Below, piece after piece: positions 1 to 12,413 of a stretch of DNA of 64,000 nucleotides. The first letter of the stretch is position 1; each line of letters starts with the position of its first letter. Both the position numbers and the translations under genes were made by a program. The notes under the pieces are model-generated. The model was not told the origin of the DNA and did not search any database. It was given only the letters and a program-made list of their open reading frames with translations. The DNA is from Melitaea cinxia (taxonomy: Eukaryota > Arthropoda > Insecta > Lepidoptera > Nymphalidae), in NCBI RefSeq assembly GCF_905220565.1, contig NC_059406.1, positions 12,968,001 to 13,032,000 on the forward strand, written 5' to 3'.

Positions 1-2215
1 TATATTTTAGCTACAAACATATCCGTGCAGTTTCTATGAGATAATATTAACATTATTTGGTAATCATGGATCTTCAGGATCCATATCTGGTATTAAATAG
101 ATACTCGTGGCGTTTACCGTTCCTCTATTTATTTTAGTTGTTACTCGCTATCTTGTTACGTCTCGATACAAGTTGATAATCCGTTATTTATGTCGGTAAT
201 TTTTCAAACGGTCCCAGCACGCGACTAAGTGTCTCCCAACAGCGACACAACATCGACAAATGAGAAACTATCCGCCTTTTGTTGATCTAACGGTTGTGTT
301 TTGATATCATTACATATTCTCGGGTTTTACGACGTGGAGAAATATAGTCCCTAATACGAAGATTAGAGATTCGAGCGTTATGTAGAAAGTGTCGTTTCTA
401 AATTCGGAGAGGCAATGACTAATGGTGCGGTGCGGTCGAACAGAATATCGATAGCCCGTGCCGCACCGATAAGTCTCCTCCCGATGTCGATTTGTTAATT
501 CGAAACGGAATTCCGACGAACAATCGAATCTAATATACATAGAAAGCCGGTATAAAAGTAAATAGAACCGCCCACATCGCATCTCTCAATCGACGTTAGC
601 GACGAAACCGGACACGGAAGATATCAAAACAGTACAAGATCGCGTAATTAAATTTATCGAACGATATAAAAATTCTTAGAAAATATGCTAAACATTTGTA
701 TAATAAAGCGATTGGGCAGCGCGTGCGACGCATTCCTGCTCGGTATTAGCTCCACTCGTTCGGAGTAATTATCGACTTATTAAACGTCGTCGGAGATTTA
801 TGTCAGGGTCGGCTGCAGGTAAAATCGTTTCGTTACACTCATCAATGTGACTAATTACATAAATATTAATCAAAGCTCTCGAAGACAATAAATAAGCTTA
901 TGACGAGCTGGACTAATCGCTCGAGTCGAGCGACGAGTTCGTTTATCAAAATCCGACAACCGTGTTTAGATAACGTATAAAACGAGTGGATAGTTGCAAT
1001 TTAAAGGTATATCAATACGAAAATCGTGCAATAATCTCGAAGTGAAATAAAAGCAGCATGCAACGAGTCACTGACCACAACAACGTATGAGAAGCGAAGC
1101 TTGCGATAATCATAATACGCTTGCAGATATGTGATTAGCTGCGGGGTCACGAAACGGTCGGTGTTAGACAGAGAGCGTCCGCGGTCCCGCTCTAACATTA
1201 AAAATATCCAATAGTAGCGATCTTCTCAGACAAACGACCGCAGGGCGCCTAAACCGCTATACTAAACTGTGACCTCACGAAATTCTCCCGCACGGTATCG
1301 GCGCGGACGATGATTCACATAACATAATGATGGACGTAGACGGTCTGACATGTAGATATGGACGCTAGATGAATTACAAGCGACACTCGCTTCTCATTTA
1401 ATTTATTATTAAGCGAACTGTCAATGCACCTTTCGTAATTTTGTACCTACACGAAATTATTATGTGAAATTTCTTTTAATTAAAGCACTCATTATAATTA
1501 TGACATAAATCACCAATTTAGTGACTCTTACTAAGATGTCGGAAGTGTAATATTTGTTTGATCATTCAAAACGACTGGGATTCTTATTTCGACGGTAAAC
1601 TGAGAAAAATATACCGTTTAAGCTGATCTTAAAGCAGAACATACTTTTAAAATTATGGTTCATCAGAATCAAAACGATGAGCTTAAAATGTAAAGTGAAA
1701 CTATAAGAGTATACACAAATATAATTTATAGTAAAGCACGGTACAGAGGGCACGACCAGACGAACAGGTTTGTGGAGACTACTAACGTAGTAACCAATAT
1801 ACATACAAACTGTGCATTACTCGCTCAAGTATTCGAGATTATACACTCCCGAAGCGGTCGAGCCTGAGAAAATTTCACCTAAAGGAAATTCTATCATAAA
1901 CGTTCACTAATCCTGAGATCTGACATCACATTAAATATATCCAATTACTAAAGTCGCCGAAGCAATATACGTAGAAATGAAAACGTTAAATGAATATGCT
2001 AAAGAGTACAAATTAATGAGATGTTGATTAAGATCGGATTTGGAACGATTATCGACATAATGTAAATGACTAAATAAGTATGTTACAAATAGTGATGTCC
2101 TCGTAGAATATTAAACTATCAATAAAATATAATCATAATCAAATCAAGGGAGAAATTCGAGTGCACATCACACGTTGTGAAGGCATTAGAATCTGAGAGC
2201 CGAGGCCGCTCTAAT
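1..2215. other. non-coding intronic sequence, no recognised element
   Basis: This is AT-rich unique-looking sequence with clusters of CpG (about 190-290, 400-500, 710-800, 900-960 and 1130-1330) and few homopolymers in the first 1.35 kb. The CpG retention suggests constrained intronic sequence, but no motif or gene was recognised. The short open frames here have no family signature. Confidence 0.4.
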
Positions 2216-2320
2216 AAATCACTTCTTCAGTTCGTTAGGTGCACGCCGCCAGCACTGCGGGGGTCCACCTTCGATTCCTGCCACGGCAAGTGGAACGGCG
2301 ATTGAGGTAACCCCCTGTAG
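2216..2320 (+). repeat. possible tRNA-derived SINE fragment
   Basis: A GC-richer 100 bp patch contains a degenerate pol III B-box (CCTTCGATTCCTG, 2268-2280) about 45 bp after GTTAGGTGCACGCC, which could be an A-box relic. No matching 3' half follows. It could instead be an unrelated GC-rich patch. Confidence 0.35.
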
Positions 2321-3055
2321 GTGAATATTTTGACGTGCTACATAATGTCTCGTAGCGTTCCTTGTAATGAATGGTGGAAACGTCAAACGCCTCGCTTTGC
2401 TATTTTCGATTAACGCGCTCAGATTTTTTTTTTGTTATGAACGTCCATACAAAATATATAAAAAAATATATAATAAAAAAAAAATCGAGGAAAATAGGAA
2501 GAAGGGTTACGTAATATAAAATAAAAGTTGGTATTTGTATAAACAAATTAAAGACATCCGCATACCAGACAACAGGTTTTGCGCAATCGTGCAGATATAA
2601 CACCAACTAACACATTAAGGCAAATTCTCTAATTATATCCGTATTTCGATTTTCCTAATCAACAATGATCAAATTCACTCGAAGGATCATTGTTTCGCAA
2701 CAAACATCAGCGATGAATGTTTTTATTTTATAATCCACCCAGAGATGAAGGCGTCCGTCAAAATTTAAAAGTTAATTATCGAATACTTTTACCGCCGGAG
2801 TCCGCACTTCGATATATCATCCCCGCGGGTATAAATCATGAAGTGATTGATAGTGGTGTATATCTCACGCTCGTTCACTAGCTCCTTTTTTAATCCGACA
2901 CAAATGATTTTACACTTTGCTTCATTTTCTGATGCCATTTCGCTCGGGTTTTTACGAGGTGCCAGAATTGGATTTCGTTTCAGTTTAGTAGATGTCATAA
3001 TGGAAGTATTTTTTTATCGTGTCCTTTATGGCATTTGAGTCTAATTAAGTAAAAC
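2321..3055. other. AT-rich intronic sequence
   Basis: No repeat signature or coding frame was recognised. It includes T/A-rich runs at 2426-2490. Overlapping short open frames on both strands near 2790-3040 have no recognisable domain. Confidence 0.4.
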
Positions 3056-3230
3056 AGTCGTCGGTCCCAGTTGTTATCATATACACCTGATAGCGATCGT
3101 TACTCATAGTAGGAAATATATCTGCCAACCCGCATTGGAGTAGCGTGGTGGATTAAGCTCTGATCCTTCTCCTACATGGGAAAAGAGGCCTATGCCCAGC
3201 AGTGGGATATTACAGGCTGAGGCTGCAGCG
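3056..3230 (+). mobile_element. SINE family A, 5'-truncated copy
   Basis: The 3' half of the tRNA-headed SINE is present: CGGTCCCAGTTGTTATCAT, then GCGTGGTGGATTAAGCTCTG, then AGTGGGATATTACAGGCTGA near the end. The tRNA-like head is missing. The same 3' half is seen at 18898-19244 (opposite strand), 54572-54918 and 62231-62575, which supports the family call. Confidence 0.8.
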
Positions 3231-6200
3231 AAGTAAAATTGTGCAGGCTGTTTAAAATATTGGCAAACGATAGAAACCTAATTAATATCTTTTATTGTGT
3301 TAAAAAAAGTTTTAATAATAAAGCTATTTTAATTCACGGTGAATATTTTAACACGTAGTTTCGGTTTGAAATACAAAACTGATGCGCATTTAACAGCGTC
3401 GTAATGTGTAATATTATACTTATTGGGTTTTTAATTTGTATTCAATGTTTATAAAATGAAAGTATCGGATATCTAACAGTTTACATTCACGTAAGGGTTA
3501 GCTACCTACGATTGGATCGGACCTTTCGACGAAGATTAGCACCGTCTCTATTGTAGTTCGTCCCCAAATTCACATGCAAATCGTTGAACAAAATGTGCGG
3601 AAACATAATTAGCTTACGACGCCCGGAACCAGTATCGGCAGGTTTTAGGGGTCAAACAGTTTGTTGTAAGGAATAGGAACCGGTCTATTATTTTCATCGT
3701 TTTTAATTAATGTTTTCGGTCCGGCGTAACTCCTGACCGATGTCCAGCAAGGGTTGTCCACTGATTAATGTTAGGGTTTTTCGCGATCCGGCCGTGGGAA
3801 CGCGTCGGCACGTAACATTCGATGGTATCTTAATGTCAGACGCGGATAGTAAGTCTCTGTTTTCCCAGAATGTAGACCATTACGAGCGGCTCTGGAGCGT
3901 CGTACGAAACATGTCACAGTTATTATGCTCACAAGAAACGATAATATCTTTTGACTATGACGCAGCAAAGTGGGTTTACCGCCTCGAGACGTTTTCGTTA
4001 TTATTCTAACCACTGATTATTGAAATAATTAAATGTTGAAAATTAATCGTCAAAATGATATGACCGGTGGTCAGTTTCGTTCAAAGGAAGGAGTTTCTCA
4101 CGGTGGTGTTATTTGCCCACTTTAGCCTAGTGGTCACTACAGCGTAATGCAAACACACCCAACTTACGGTCAGTTGATCAACAATGACCACACCTGGTTC
4201 AAGACGCAAATTGACACCCTCCTTAAAACGCAACGTTGATCCGTCTGACATCCCTTTTGTTCGGAATAGGCGTAAGTAAGGCGTTTTGCTATTGCAAAAA
4301 AATAATAACCGAAGCAAACATTGCCATAATTTGGAGCCCCTGGGAATGGATTAGGATGCATGATGTTTTTGACAAGTCTTGTGGGCTTCACAAAGACAGT
4401 ATTGTTCACGGTTGCCGTTATACAAATGATGGATTTCGGTAAGGACTGATTGAATATAAAGAGAAAAGCATGAAATGACAGCTCAGATAAGCCTATAATT
4501 TTGAGGTTGCAAGCGTGTTATTCTATATTTTTTCTTCGGTAAATTGTGTAATAGTCTTAATATGATCGTATTAGAATTATTTATTTTTTATCTGCTTCTT
4601 TCTACATACGACTTTGCCCGCGTAGACCTTAGTAAAAAATATAACAATTTAAACGTGTTTACAAAAACGTCAATACAATACTAATAGATGCTTCTATTTT
4701 GTAGTCTAAGAAACAAATGTATATAGATAATGAAGGGCATCCATTATTTTAAAAATCGAAATTCAAAAAACCGAACGTGCAAAATTAATCAACCAAATTA
4801 TGAATATTCATTAAAATGAAATTCCACTGATGCTCACGAACCAACTCCCCCTTTGGGAGTATCATGATAGCAAAAATCTTTCTAAATGACCGGCCCAACA
4901 CAAAAACTTATTAAGATATTCCAAACAATGAAGTCAGTGATTGATGCGAGCTAAACAAAAGATATCCTTTGTTACTGTCACGAGTGACGGGCGAACCCTG
5001 GACTTTTTGTATAGCGTTAATATATGCGCTTATTAATAAACAAGTTTTGTAATGTCTCTAATTAATCAATAGGTTCACGTATTGTTTGATATCAATGCAA
5101 CTATGTATACAAAAGTAAATACGGTTTTTTTTTAAACGTGACTATACAGGCATTAATTTTTTTTAGAATTTAGAAGGCATGAGTTTAATCTATTTTATTT
5201 TAAAAAATTTACACTTTTTGAGTATTCCATTTTCATTTAATCAACTCCTATACACTTATCAGACACTAAAACTTTAACTAATAATTCAGAAAATGTAACA
5301 ATTGGAGAGAATTCAAAAACAAATTTGAAACAGATAAAAGTAACACGTTTGTGAAACAATCGTAAAGCTTTTATTGTTTAACGCTTCAATACGATGAGCT
5401 CACGAGATAACATAAATTAAATATCATAGCACATCGCCTAAAAGAATGAACGATGGACAAAAAGGTATCAGTAACGGATCGAATCAAAGACGCAAGTAGC
5501 GTTCCATCAATGGATACCTTTCAACCGCTAAAACGTTTTCGAAAACACTACTACACGTAAAAAATCACAAAGGCGACGACCATTCTATCTCAACGTGATC
5601 TTTAATACTGATGTCTAAGACGATTATGCAATAAAAAGAAGCACGCTTTTTTCCTTTTATTATAAACAGATAATCTCAAATAAAAAAGTAGACCTTTTGC
5701 ACCTTTATATTGTTTGTTGACAGCAAACAAATCGTTTGTTGGACGAAATATGAGGTGAGGGTCGAGATGACGGGGTGATCAAGGGTTGAATTGAGAGCAG
5801 CGGGTTACTCGTCCTTTCCGGTGCGTTACCAACATTATCTGAGGAAGGGATGATAATGATACGGCAAAGGTGTTGGATACCTTCAATGATACGGGTTAAA
5901 TTCTAGATTAGCTTGTTTCCAACTTTAAAAAATATTTGTTTGTTTTCAACTACTTTGATAAAAAGAATAGAAAATATTTATTGTTATTTTAAGATCACAG
6001 CTAATATTTTACAAACACGAAAAAAAAAACTTATTAATTAAAAAAAAAAAAAAATAGTAAGACAGACGACAGACGGTTGACATTACTTTTTTTTCGAACT
6101 CAAAGTACACAGACAGAAGATAAAGCCAAAAATCGCAATAAAAGTTTAGTGTTAAAATCGTGAGGTGTAAGCAGGTGTTGTAATCATTGACCCGGCGGGC

Positions 6201-6394
6201 GGCCGCGTTATGAACTTAACTTGCCCTCTGCGGACCTTCCTTTATGGCCGTATTATAAATAGTACGGGAACACGAGGTATGTGCTTTATGTGTGCGTTAT
6301 GGTTGATATTAAATTTAAAAGACGCCTTATATTTTTATAAATAAATAAATATTAATATATAATTAATAGTGAAATAATTTCATAGACTTAAGCA
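3231..6394. other. intronic sequence, no recognised element
   Basis: About 3.2 kb without a repeat I recognise. The block 3480-4450 is less AT-rich and has short open frames on both strands with no domain signature. A GC-rich patch at 6185-6235 (TGACCCGGCGGGCGGCCGCG and following) stands out and may be a conserved regulatory island. Confidence 0.4.
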
Positions 6395-6534
6395 TGCTGT
6401 GACACCTTCATAGGCTGTACAGCTACCTTATTTGTTATTTAGTGTTAGTAATTAAGATAATAGTATAAGATTTGCTGTATTAGCTACTGGCTATCAATAA
6501 ATAAATAAATAAATAAGTAAATAAATAAATAAAT
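6395..6534 (+). repeat. possible retroposon 3' end with AAAT-repeat tail
   Basis: A non-repetitive stretch (GCATGCTGTGACACCTTCAT and following) leads directly into a simple tail of ATAA/AAAT units from 6496 to 6534, a common way for retroposons to terminate. There is no clear target-site duplication. Confidence 0.35.
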
Positions 6535-7002
6535 ATAGTAGCGAAAATATAAAACGGTAATTCTACGATTTATTTCTAGAAATTAGGATTCATGTTCTAT
6601 TTTGTTCTACTTAGTGTAAACAGGCAAATACTCAAATGAGTACGAACGTACTTATGCTAGAAATATATACAAGTTAGTAATAAAAGGTCTAAACTAAATA
6701 ATTATTTATTTATATATATTTTACAAAATGCGTGTAAAAATTGAGATAAAATCTGAAAATATATTATAATAAGCGTTTAATACAATTTACCTGTTCATGT
6801 CATAGAAGGTCTTTTGTGAAAACGTCCTCTAAATTATTTTATGGTTTTTTGTAGTTCTGGTTACGTTTTTACGAATTGTATATAATATTTTATGACAATA
6901 AAGCATGTAAATACCACAAACCCCTTTATACCGTTAAGTAAATTGGCTTCAAGATAACAAAATTATATGCAAAATGAAATAGTGGCCGATGTTGTATACC
7001 TG

Positions 7003-7005
<3 letters not shown>

Positions 7006-7053
<48 letters not shown>
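7006..7053. repeat. (AT)n microsatellite
   Basis: About 48 bp of alternating AT with a single interruption (TATGTATA) near 7037. It is a simple-sequence repeat. Confidence 0.95.
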
Positions 7054-7224
7054 CTAAACAGATATATGTAAGATAACTTCAACGGGCATAGATTTATCAC
7101 GCGGTACATTATGTTACGCTATACTATTTATCCTATGTCTAACAAAAGACATGTATTTAGTATGTTTCAACAATAATTCACCTTTTAATCTGCTCCCTTT
7201 TTGTGTACCAATTATGTTTTTTTT

Positions 7225-7565
7225 TTAATAATAAATTCTTTATTGGACCAAATACTTTACAATTTTTAACCCGCCAAACTGCGTGACAGTTTACCGGCGG
7301 AATATGTACCTATAGTATATAGTAGAATATTTATATCCAGTTTTTGAAAAGTACTTCACTGTAAATATAGTGTATATTTCATATTGTGGTCAAGGATTAT
7401 CACAAAGAGTATCTCCCCAAACAGCTCGGGCTAACTTAATCACTACAGGAACACAGCACAACTTTTTGAGTGGTATTACTTGATTGTAAACTTTAGTAAG
7501 GTTCAGATACTTCTTCAGTCAGGCTGCTTAAGCTTCAGAGCAAGATATTTCTTACTATAGTTACC
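7225..7565 (-). mobile_element. degenerate retroposon remnant (family C-like)
   Basis: Reads on the minus strand. At the left, AATAAATTCTTTATTGGACC is an inverted polyadenylation-signal end. At 7395-7565, CACTACAGGAACACAGCACA and TTCTTCAGTCAGGCTGC match the reversed body of family C (compare 8546-8828). It is strongly diverged, and the two parts may be separate insertions. Confidence 0.55.
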
Positions 7566-8545
7566 CTAATAAAATTGATTTAATGTTACACTGTCAAAAC
7601 TGACAAAAAATCTAAAATTATAAATGAGACAAAAGTAACAAAAACAAAATCGCGGGTACAGTAAATAAAATCGCAATTTAAAGCTAGTTATGTCAAAGCA
7701 GACCGTTAAATGTCTAAATATCAGTAAAGTAGTGTATTGATTAAGGCAAGGAACAGCGGGAGGTCGCACTCGTGTTACGAGTCCACTTCCTTTCAGGATA
7801 ATTAATATAAAACATACGAACTTGCTTTATATTGCATATTTTCTTATAATTTATTATTTCCTAAATCATTTTTTTACTATTATATATAAACTATAAAATT
7901 AAATAATAATTATATAAAGAATTTCAATATTCGTTATACATATTAAACTGAGAATGTGATAAATTATTGTATATCGTGTTAAAACTATTTATATTTCAAT
8001 AAAAAAGCGCATCTTTATAAAAACAAACTTAGTAACTTCTAATAAATAATACTCAGACACACAGACATCTATCGTATAAATGCGTCTCAAACATAATTAC
8101 TTCGTACAAAAACGAAGCCTTTATGATTGCAAATTAACGCTCAATGTTGAAACAATTAAAGTTAAATTTGATTACCGGCTTAAATATAGTGTATAATATT
8201 ATTTCTTGGCCATGAATTCAATTATTATTAATTTACATTAACAATGCATTAGAACATAACTGCAACTAATTCTAACATCAACGAAAATAATTTGTATCTA
8301 ATCCCAATCTTGACGAGATTAATAGTAGGATAAAAAGCTAATCATTAATATCATTAATCAGTGGCTTGTCTTTAAAACAATAACAGCGTATTAAATCCAC
8401 TTTAATGATAACCTTTAAAGGTGACCGATCATTAAGAGAGCTTCAATAACAAATTTAATAATTATTTTTTAGCCTATCATTATTTCACTCAATTGTTGTC
8501 TTCAGTTTTATTTAATACCCAAACGAATAGTCGTTGAATTTTCAA
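7566..8545. other. AT-rich intronic sequence
   Basis: Very AT-rich sequence, with no element, RNA gene or coding frame recognised. Confidence 0.4.
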
Positions 8546-8828
8546 TTTTTTTTTTATACGACTAGGTCGACAAAAGCGTGCGGATCACCTGCTGGTAAGA
8601 TTACCGTAGCTTATAGACGCCTGCAACACTAGAAGCATTGCAAACGCGTCGCCGACTCTACCCCCAATCTCCCCCAGGAGCTCTGGTCACCTTACTCACC
8701 AACAGAAAGACAACACGGCTTGAAAGCAGTATTATTTAGCTGTGATCTTCTGAAAGGTCGAGGTACTTCCTCAGACAGACTTTTCAAATTTTGAGCAGGA
8801 TATATCCCGTTGTGCTCTACCTCATTTA
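8546..8828 (-). mobile_element. family C interspersed repeat
   Basis: On the minus strand the element runs from a body with GAGCAGGATA, GAAGATCACAGCTAAATAAT and GGTGACCAGAGCTCCTGG to a 3' module with ACGCGTTTGCAATGCTTCTA, then AAGCTACGGTAATC and TACCAGCAGGTGAT, and ends in GTCGACCTAGTCGTATAAAA followed by an A-run. Similar copies lie at 16168, 43999, 56601 and 61818. The 3' module resembles lepidopteran SINE/LINE 3' ends. It has no coding capacity. Confidence 0.75.
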
Positions 8829-9426
8829 TATTGTATAAATGGTTATTACAATATTTTAAAGAGACAATCAACAGTTTTTCTTAGACTTGTTATTAAATTA
8901 GTTTTTGTGATTATATTTATAATATGAAAAATCGAATTATTATTATTACCGACATCACTCTATTTAAAAGTAATAAAGTATTTGATTTTAAAATTAGTAA
9001 TTTACTCAAACAATAATACCGAGTTAAGCAAAACCTTTTGTAGACGATAACCCTTTATAGACTCTTAGTAGTCGTCAACAGTTATTTTGTATAACGCCCT
9101 TGACCAGTCAAACTAATGGCTGTATAAGATTAATGGTTTACCTAATTACACTTGTGACAATCAATGTAGCTTTAAATATGACTTTTTGTGTAAAATACGC
9201 ACTAAAGAGGCTAAAAATTAGATTTAAGTCTTAAACTGAATAATGAAGAAAGATGTGTTGTAAATTAATGATTTGATTAATGATTTGTGTTCGAGTTTAA
9301 TTTTTGTTTATTGTTTTTCAGTTACTAAACTGATTACTTACCTTAAACGACTTTTGTACTATCATACTTTGTTATAAACAAGGAATAACTACATTATTAG
9401 CATGAAATTGAACACAATTATTTATT
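8829..9426. other. AT-rich intronic sequence
   Basis: Nothing recognised. Confidence 0.4.
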
Positions 9427-9818
9427 ACTAGCGACCCACACCGGCTTCGCATGGGTGCAATGCTAATACTAAATATAAAATATCGTCACTTCAGCCTATC
9501 GCAATCCACTGCTGGACATAGGCCTCCACAAGTTAAAAATGGCGTGAACTCATGTGTGTTGCCCCTAGTCACCAAGCTGTGCAGGCGGGTTGGAGACCGC
9601 AGTTTTATTATTATTAGTTTTATTTACGATATCACATTAGAAACCTCTAAAACTATCAGTGTTCCTTTACTATGTTATGCATGTATTATACATATAAACT
9701 TTCCCCTGGAATCACTCTATTTACTTAAGAAAACCGCATCAAAATCCGTTGCGTAGCTTTAAAGATCTAAGCATACAGACGGCGGGAAGCGACTTTGTTT
9801 TAAACTATGTAGTGATGC
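9427..9818 (+). mobile_element. CTAGCGACCC-type interspersed repeat, split by a nested insertion
   Basis: The left end is CTAGCGACCCACACCGGCTT, then ATGGGTGCAATGCTAATACT. After the inserted family B fragment the element resumes and ends with CGCATCAAAATCCGTTGCGT, AAGCGACTTTG and ACTATGTAGTGATGCAT. Both ends are signatures I recognise as one common lepidopteran repeat, so the two halves flank an insertion at 9490-9602. Confidence 0.7.
9490..9602 (-). mobile_element. family B retroposon end, 5'-truncated, nested
   Basis: Starts with CAGCCTATCGCAATCCACTG, then CTGGACATAGGCCTCCACAA, and reaches ACCGCAG before breaking off; the longer copies continue past this point. It is oriented with its 3' end to the left and inserted into the 9427-9818 element. 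Confidence 0.8.
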
Positions 9819-10748
9819 ATACCTACTTGCACCGTCATTTCATTTCAATCCAGTTTTTAAACGAAGACTAGAGATAATATAAGATCAGTTACAAATAATA
9901 GATATACATATACTTTTTACGTCTAAGTTTCATAATATTCTTATTTCAAAAATAATCAAGTACCACACACGTCGTTTACCTGCACGGTTTAACCTTCATA
10001 AAAATATTAAAAAAGATATAGCCAACATAGTAGCTAATGGTACAATTTAAACAGTCGCAAAAATGATACTGAAGTTACAAGTAGCAATTAAAGTTGTAAC
10101 TTTATAACGGCGAGATTCGCGTAAACTGTTTGCAAGTGTCGTAAAATTTAAAATTACATAGTGCCTACATAGTTAACACAAGAAAAAATATACATAGGTT
10201 TAAAAATGTCTCAATATAAGCGTGAAACACTCGTGACCAGATATACCCTCTCGAACAAATCAAAATTTAATGATTTTAGTTACAGACTAATGATTTTGTC
10301 ATTATTTTGTGGCATTTAGTTTTTTTACTTTTAAATTGTGTTTATGTAGTTGTAATCAAATATTTTAACTCACCTTCCCTCCTCATGCCCATTTTGAGAC
10401 ATTTCCTCAGTCGGCAATATTGGCATTGGTTTCTGTGGTGCTGGTCGATGGGACAATTCCTGTTCCCTCTACAGGAGTACGTCAGATTTCTTCTTACGGA
10501 CCTCTTGAAAAACGATTTGCAGCCTGCGGAGGGGATTTTAATATTAAACGTTGATTATTACAAAATATCATATATTAATAATCAGAGCAGGATTAGATAA
10601 AAATAATGATGGGATTTAAAAAAAAAAAAACAATTTTGAGTTAATTATGTGTAGGTAATATTATCTTTTAACTTTATAAAATACCTCTAGAGATGTACTG
10701 TCGCCATACAAAGTCCCCATCATATAGAGAAACATATTATAGTCAATA
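9819..10748. other. AT-rich intronic sequence
   Basis: No recognised element. An open frame of 97 codons at 10307-10600 (+) is hydrophobic and lacks any known signature; it is judged to be chance. Confidence 0.4.
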
Positions 10749-11298
10749 ATTGTGTTTGCTCGCAAACGAAAAAAAAACCGACTTCAATTACATCGACAAG
10801 TAATACAACGTAGATCGACGAAAAAATAGTCAAGCAACTACGCGTTATCAAAGATTACTCAAAAAGTAGTTATCAGATCTCGATAAAATTTATATGTGAC
10901 CATATGATAAACATCAGCTTTCGATTAAATTAAAAATTATCAAAATCGGTACACCCAGTAAAAAGTTATTACGGATTTTCAAGAGTTTCCCTCGATTTCT
11001 CTGGGATCCCATCATCAGATCCTGGTTTCCTTATCATGGTACCAAACTAGGGATATCCCCTATCCAACAAAAAAAGAATTATCAAAATCGGTACATCCAG
11101 TAGAAAGTTATGCGGTATAATACAACGTAGGTCGACGAAAAAAGCGTCAAGTAAAAACGCATTATTAGATATAACTCGAAAAGTAGTTGTTAGATCTCAA
11201 ATAAATTTAAATGGGACCAATTGGCACACACCACCTTTCGATTAAAACAAAATTTGTCGAAATCGGTCCACCCGGTCAAAAGTTCAGATGTAACATAC

Positions 11299-11335
<37 letters not shown>

Positions 11336-11379
11336 GTCGAATTGAGAACCTCCTCCTTTTTTGGAAGTCGGTTAAAAAA
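10749..11379 (+). mobile_element. family D MITE, internally duplicated
   Basis: Begins with a short palindrome (GTTTGCTCGCAAAC, 10754-10767) followed by AAAACCGACTTCAATTACAT, and ends with TTGGAAGTCGGTTAAAAA, so the termini are inverted. The body contains the phrase TCAAAATCGGTACACCCAG near 10938 and again in varied form near 11085 and 11250. TACAACGTAGRTCGACGAAA occurs near 10804 and 11120. The copy therefore carries a partial internal duplication. No coding frame is present. Confidence 0.75.
11302..11331. repeat. poly(A) run of 30 within family D element
   Basis: Thirty consecutive A. This is likely replication slippage of an A-rich segment just before the conserved ATACAGTCGAATTGAGAACC end of the element. 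Confidence 0.95.
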
Positions 11380-11408
11380 CGACACAATCCATTGAAGGCT
11401 TATTTACA

Positions 11409-12413
11409 ATATAAGGGCTGTACGACTCCTAACTACGTTCCTTCAAATGGGGGGGTTCTGCAGTTGTTGTAGATCACGTTACATATTTAAAAAAATCCTT
11501 GCTCATTCTTAAATTTGACTTCCTTTAAATAAATGAGCTACTTTCAGGTCAAAGTAGGTTGTACTTTGATAAACTACCTTTCGTGACCACTTTTATAAGG
11601 AAAATTATTTGTAACTTACTAATACAACTAAAGAACTGCGTATTGAAAATAATTCTTTAAGTCTTAGAACGTTATTTATTGTAAACTAGCTGCTGCCCGC
11701 GACGTCGTCTGCGTGAACGCTATATAGCAACAAAAATACCCACGATTATAATAACATTCAGTTACCCGTTTCTTCTTTATATTTCATATCTACAGAAAAA
11801 TCTCATAGATGGCGCTGCTTTAAAATTGTCTTGTCTACTTATATTCATTTAATTATGTTTATCGGCTTAGTTACTTATATTGCGTGATTTTTATAGTGTG
11901 AAGCTAGCTTATATAGCATGGTTATTAACATAATAACAACAACATTCAAATATGCGTCGTTAGATTACACGTTGTAACAGAATGCATTGAGGAAATAAAG
12001 GTTCATTGCTCGTTCCTGTTAGGTGATAGCATGATAATATGTAGCCTATATGTTGACCCGACTTCTTAATAATATTCGTGCCAAATTTGAAGTAAATCCA
12101 TGCGGTACTTTTTGAGTTTACCCCGGACATACATACAGACAAACAGACAAAAATTCTAAAAACTATATTCTCGGCTTCGGTATTGATTGTAGATCACACC
12201 CCAAGTATTCTTTTAAAAAACTATTCAACGTACAGTTTTGACTTTTTTACCATTTTATTATATGTATAGATGATAGCCGTGCTTAGGCGCTCATTGGACG
12301 ATTATGCAGAAATACCTTGCCAGAGTAGCATATATAGTATATTAAGACAAAGTAAAATTTTAAATTCTAGATTTTTTTATAAGGAATGTAGTTAGGAGTC
12401 GAACGCCTTATAT
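11409..12413. mobile_element. family E terminal-inverted-repeat element, copy 1 (about 1 kb)
   Basis: The left end reads ATATAAGGGCTGTACGACTC then CTAACTACGTTCCTT. The right end, reversed, reads ATATAAGGCGTTCGACTCC then TAACTACATTCCTTA, giving inverted termini of roughly 38 bp. Inside the left end, GGGGGGTTCTGCAGTTG and GATCACGTT recur in copy 2 at 38.1 kb. The internal segment 11686-12274 is a different repeat that has inserted. No transposase frame survives, so it is presumably non-autonomous. Confidence 0.7.
11686..12274 (+). mobile_element. CTAGCTGCTGCCCGCG-type repeat nested in family E copy 1
   Basis: The head is CTAGCTGCTGCCCGCGACGT then CGTCTGCGTG. The distal part has TTGAAGTAAATCCATGCGGT, CCCCGGACATACATACAGAC and TCGGCTTCGGTATTGATTGT. 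It ends in TTTATTATATGTATAGATGA. Head and tail both match signatures common in lepidopteran genomes; the clade (LINE/RTE-like or Helitron-like) is not certain. Confidence 0.65.

Noticed and set aside
3740..4009. 89-codon plus-strand frame and its antisense partner
   Set aside because: No domain, no Kozak-like or splice support, and both strands are open, which points to composition rather than coding.
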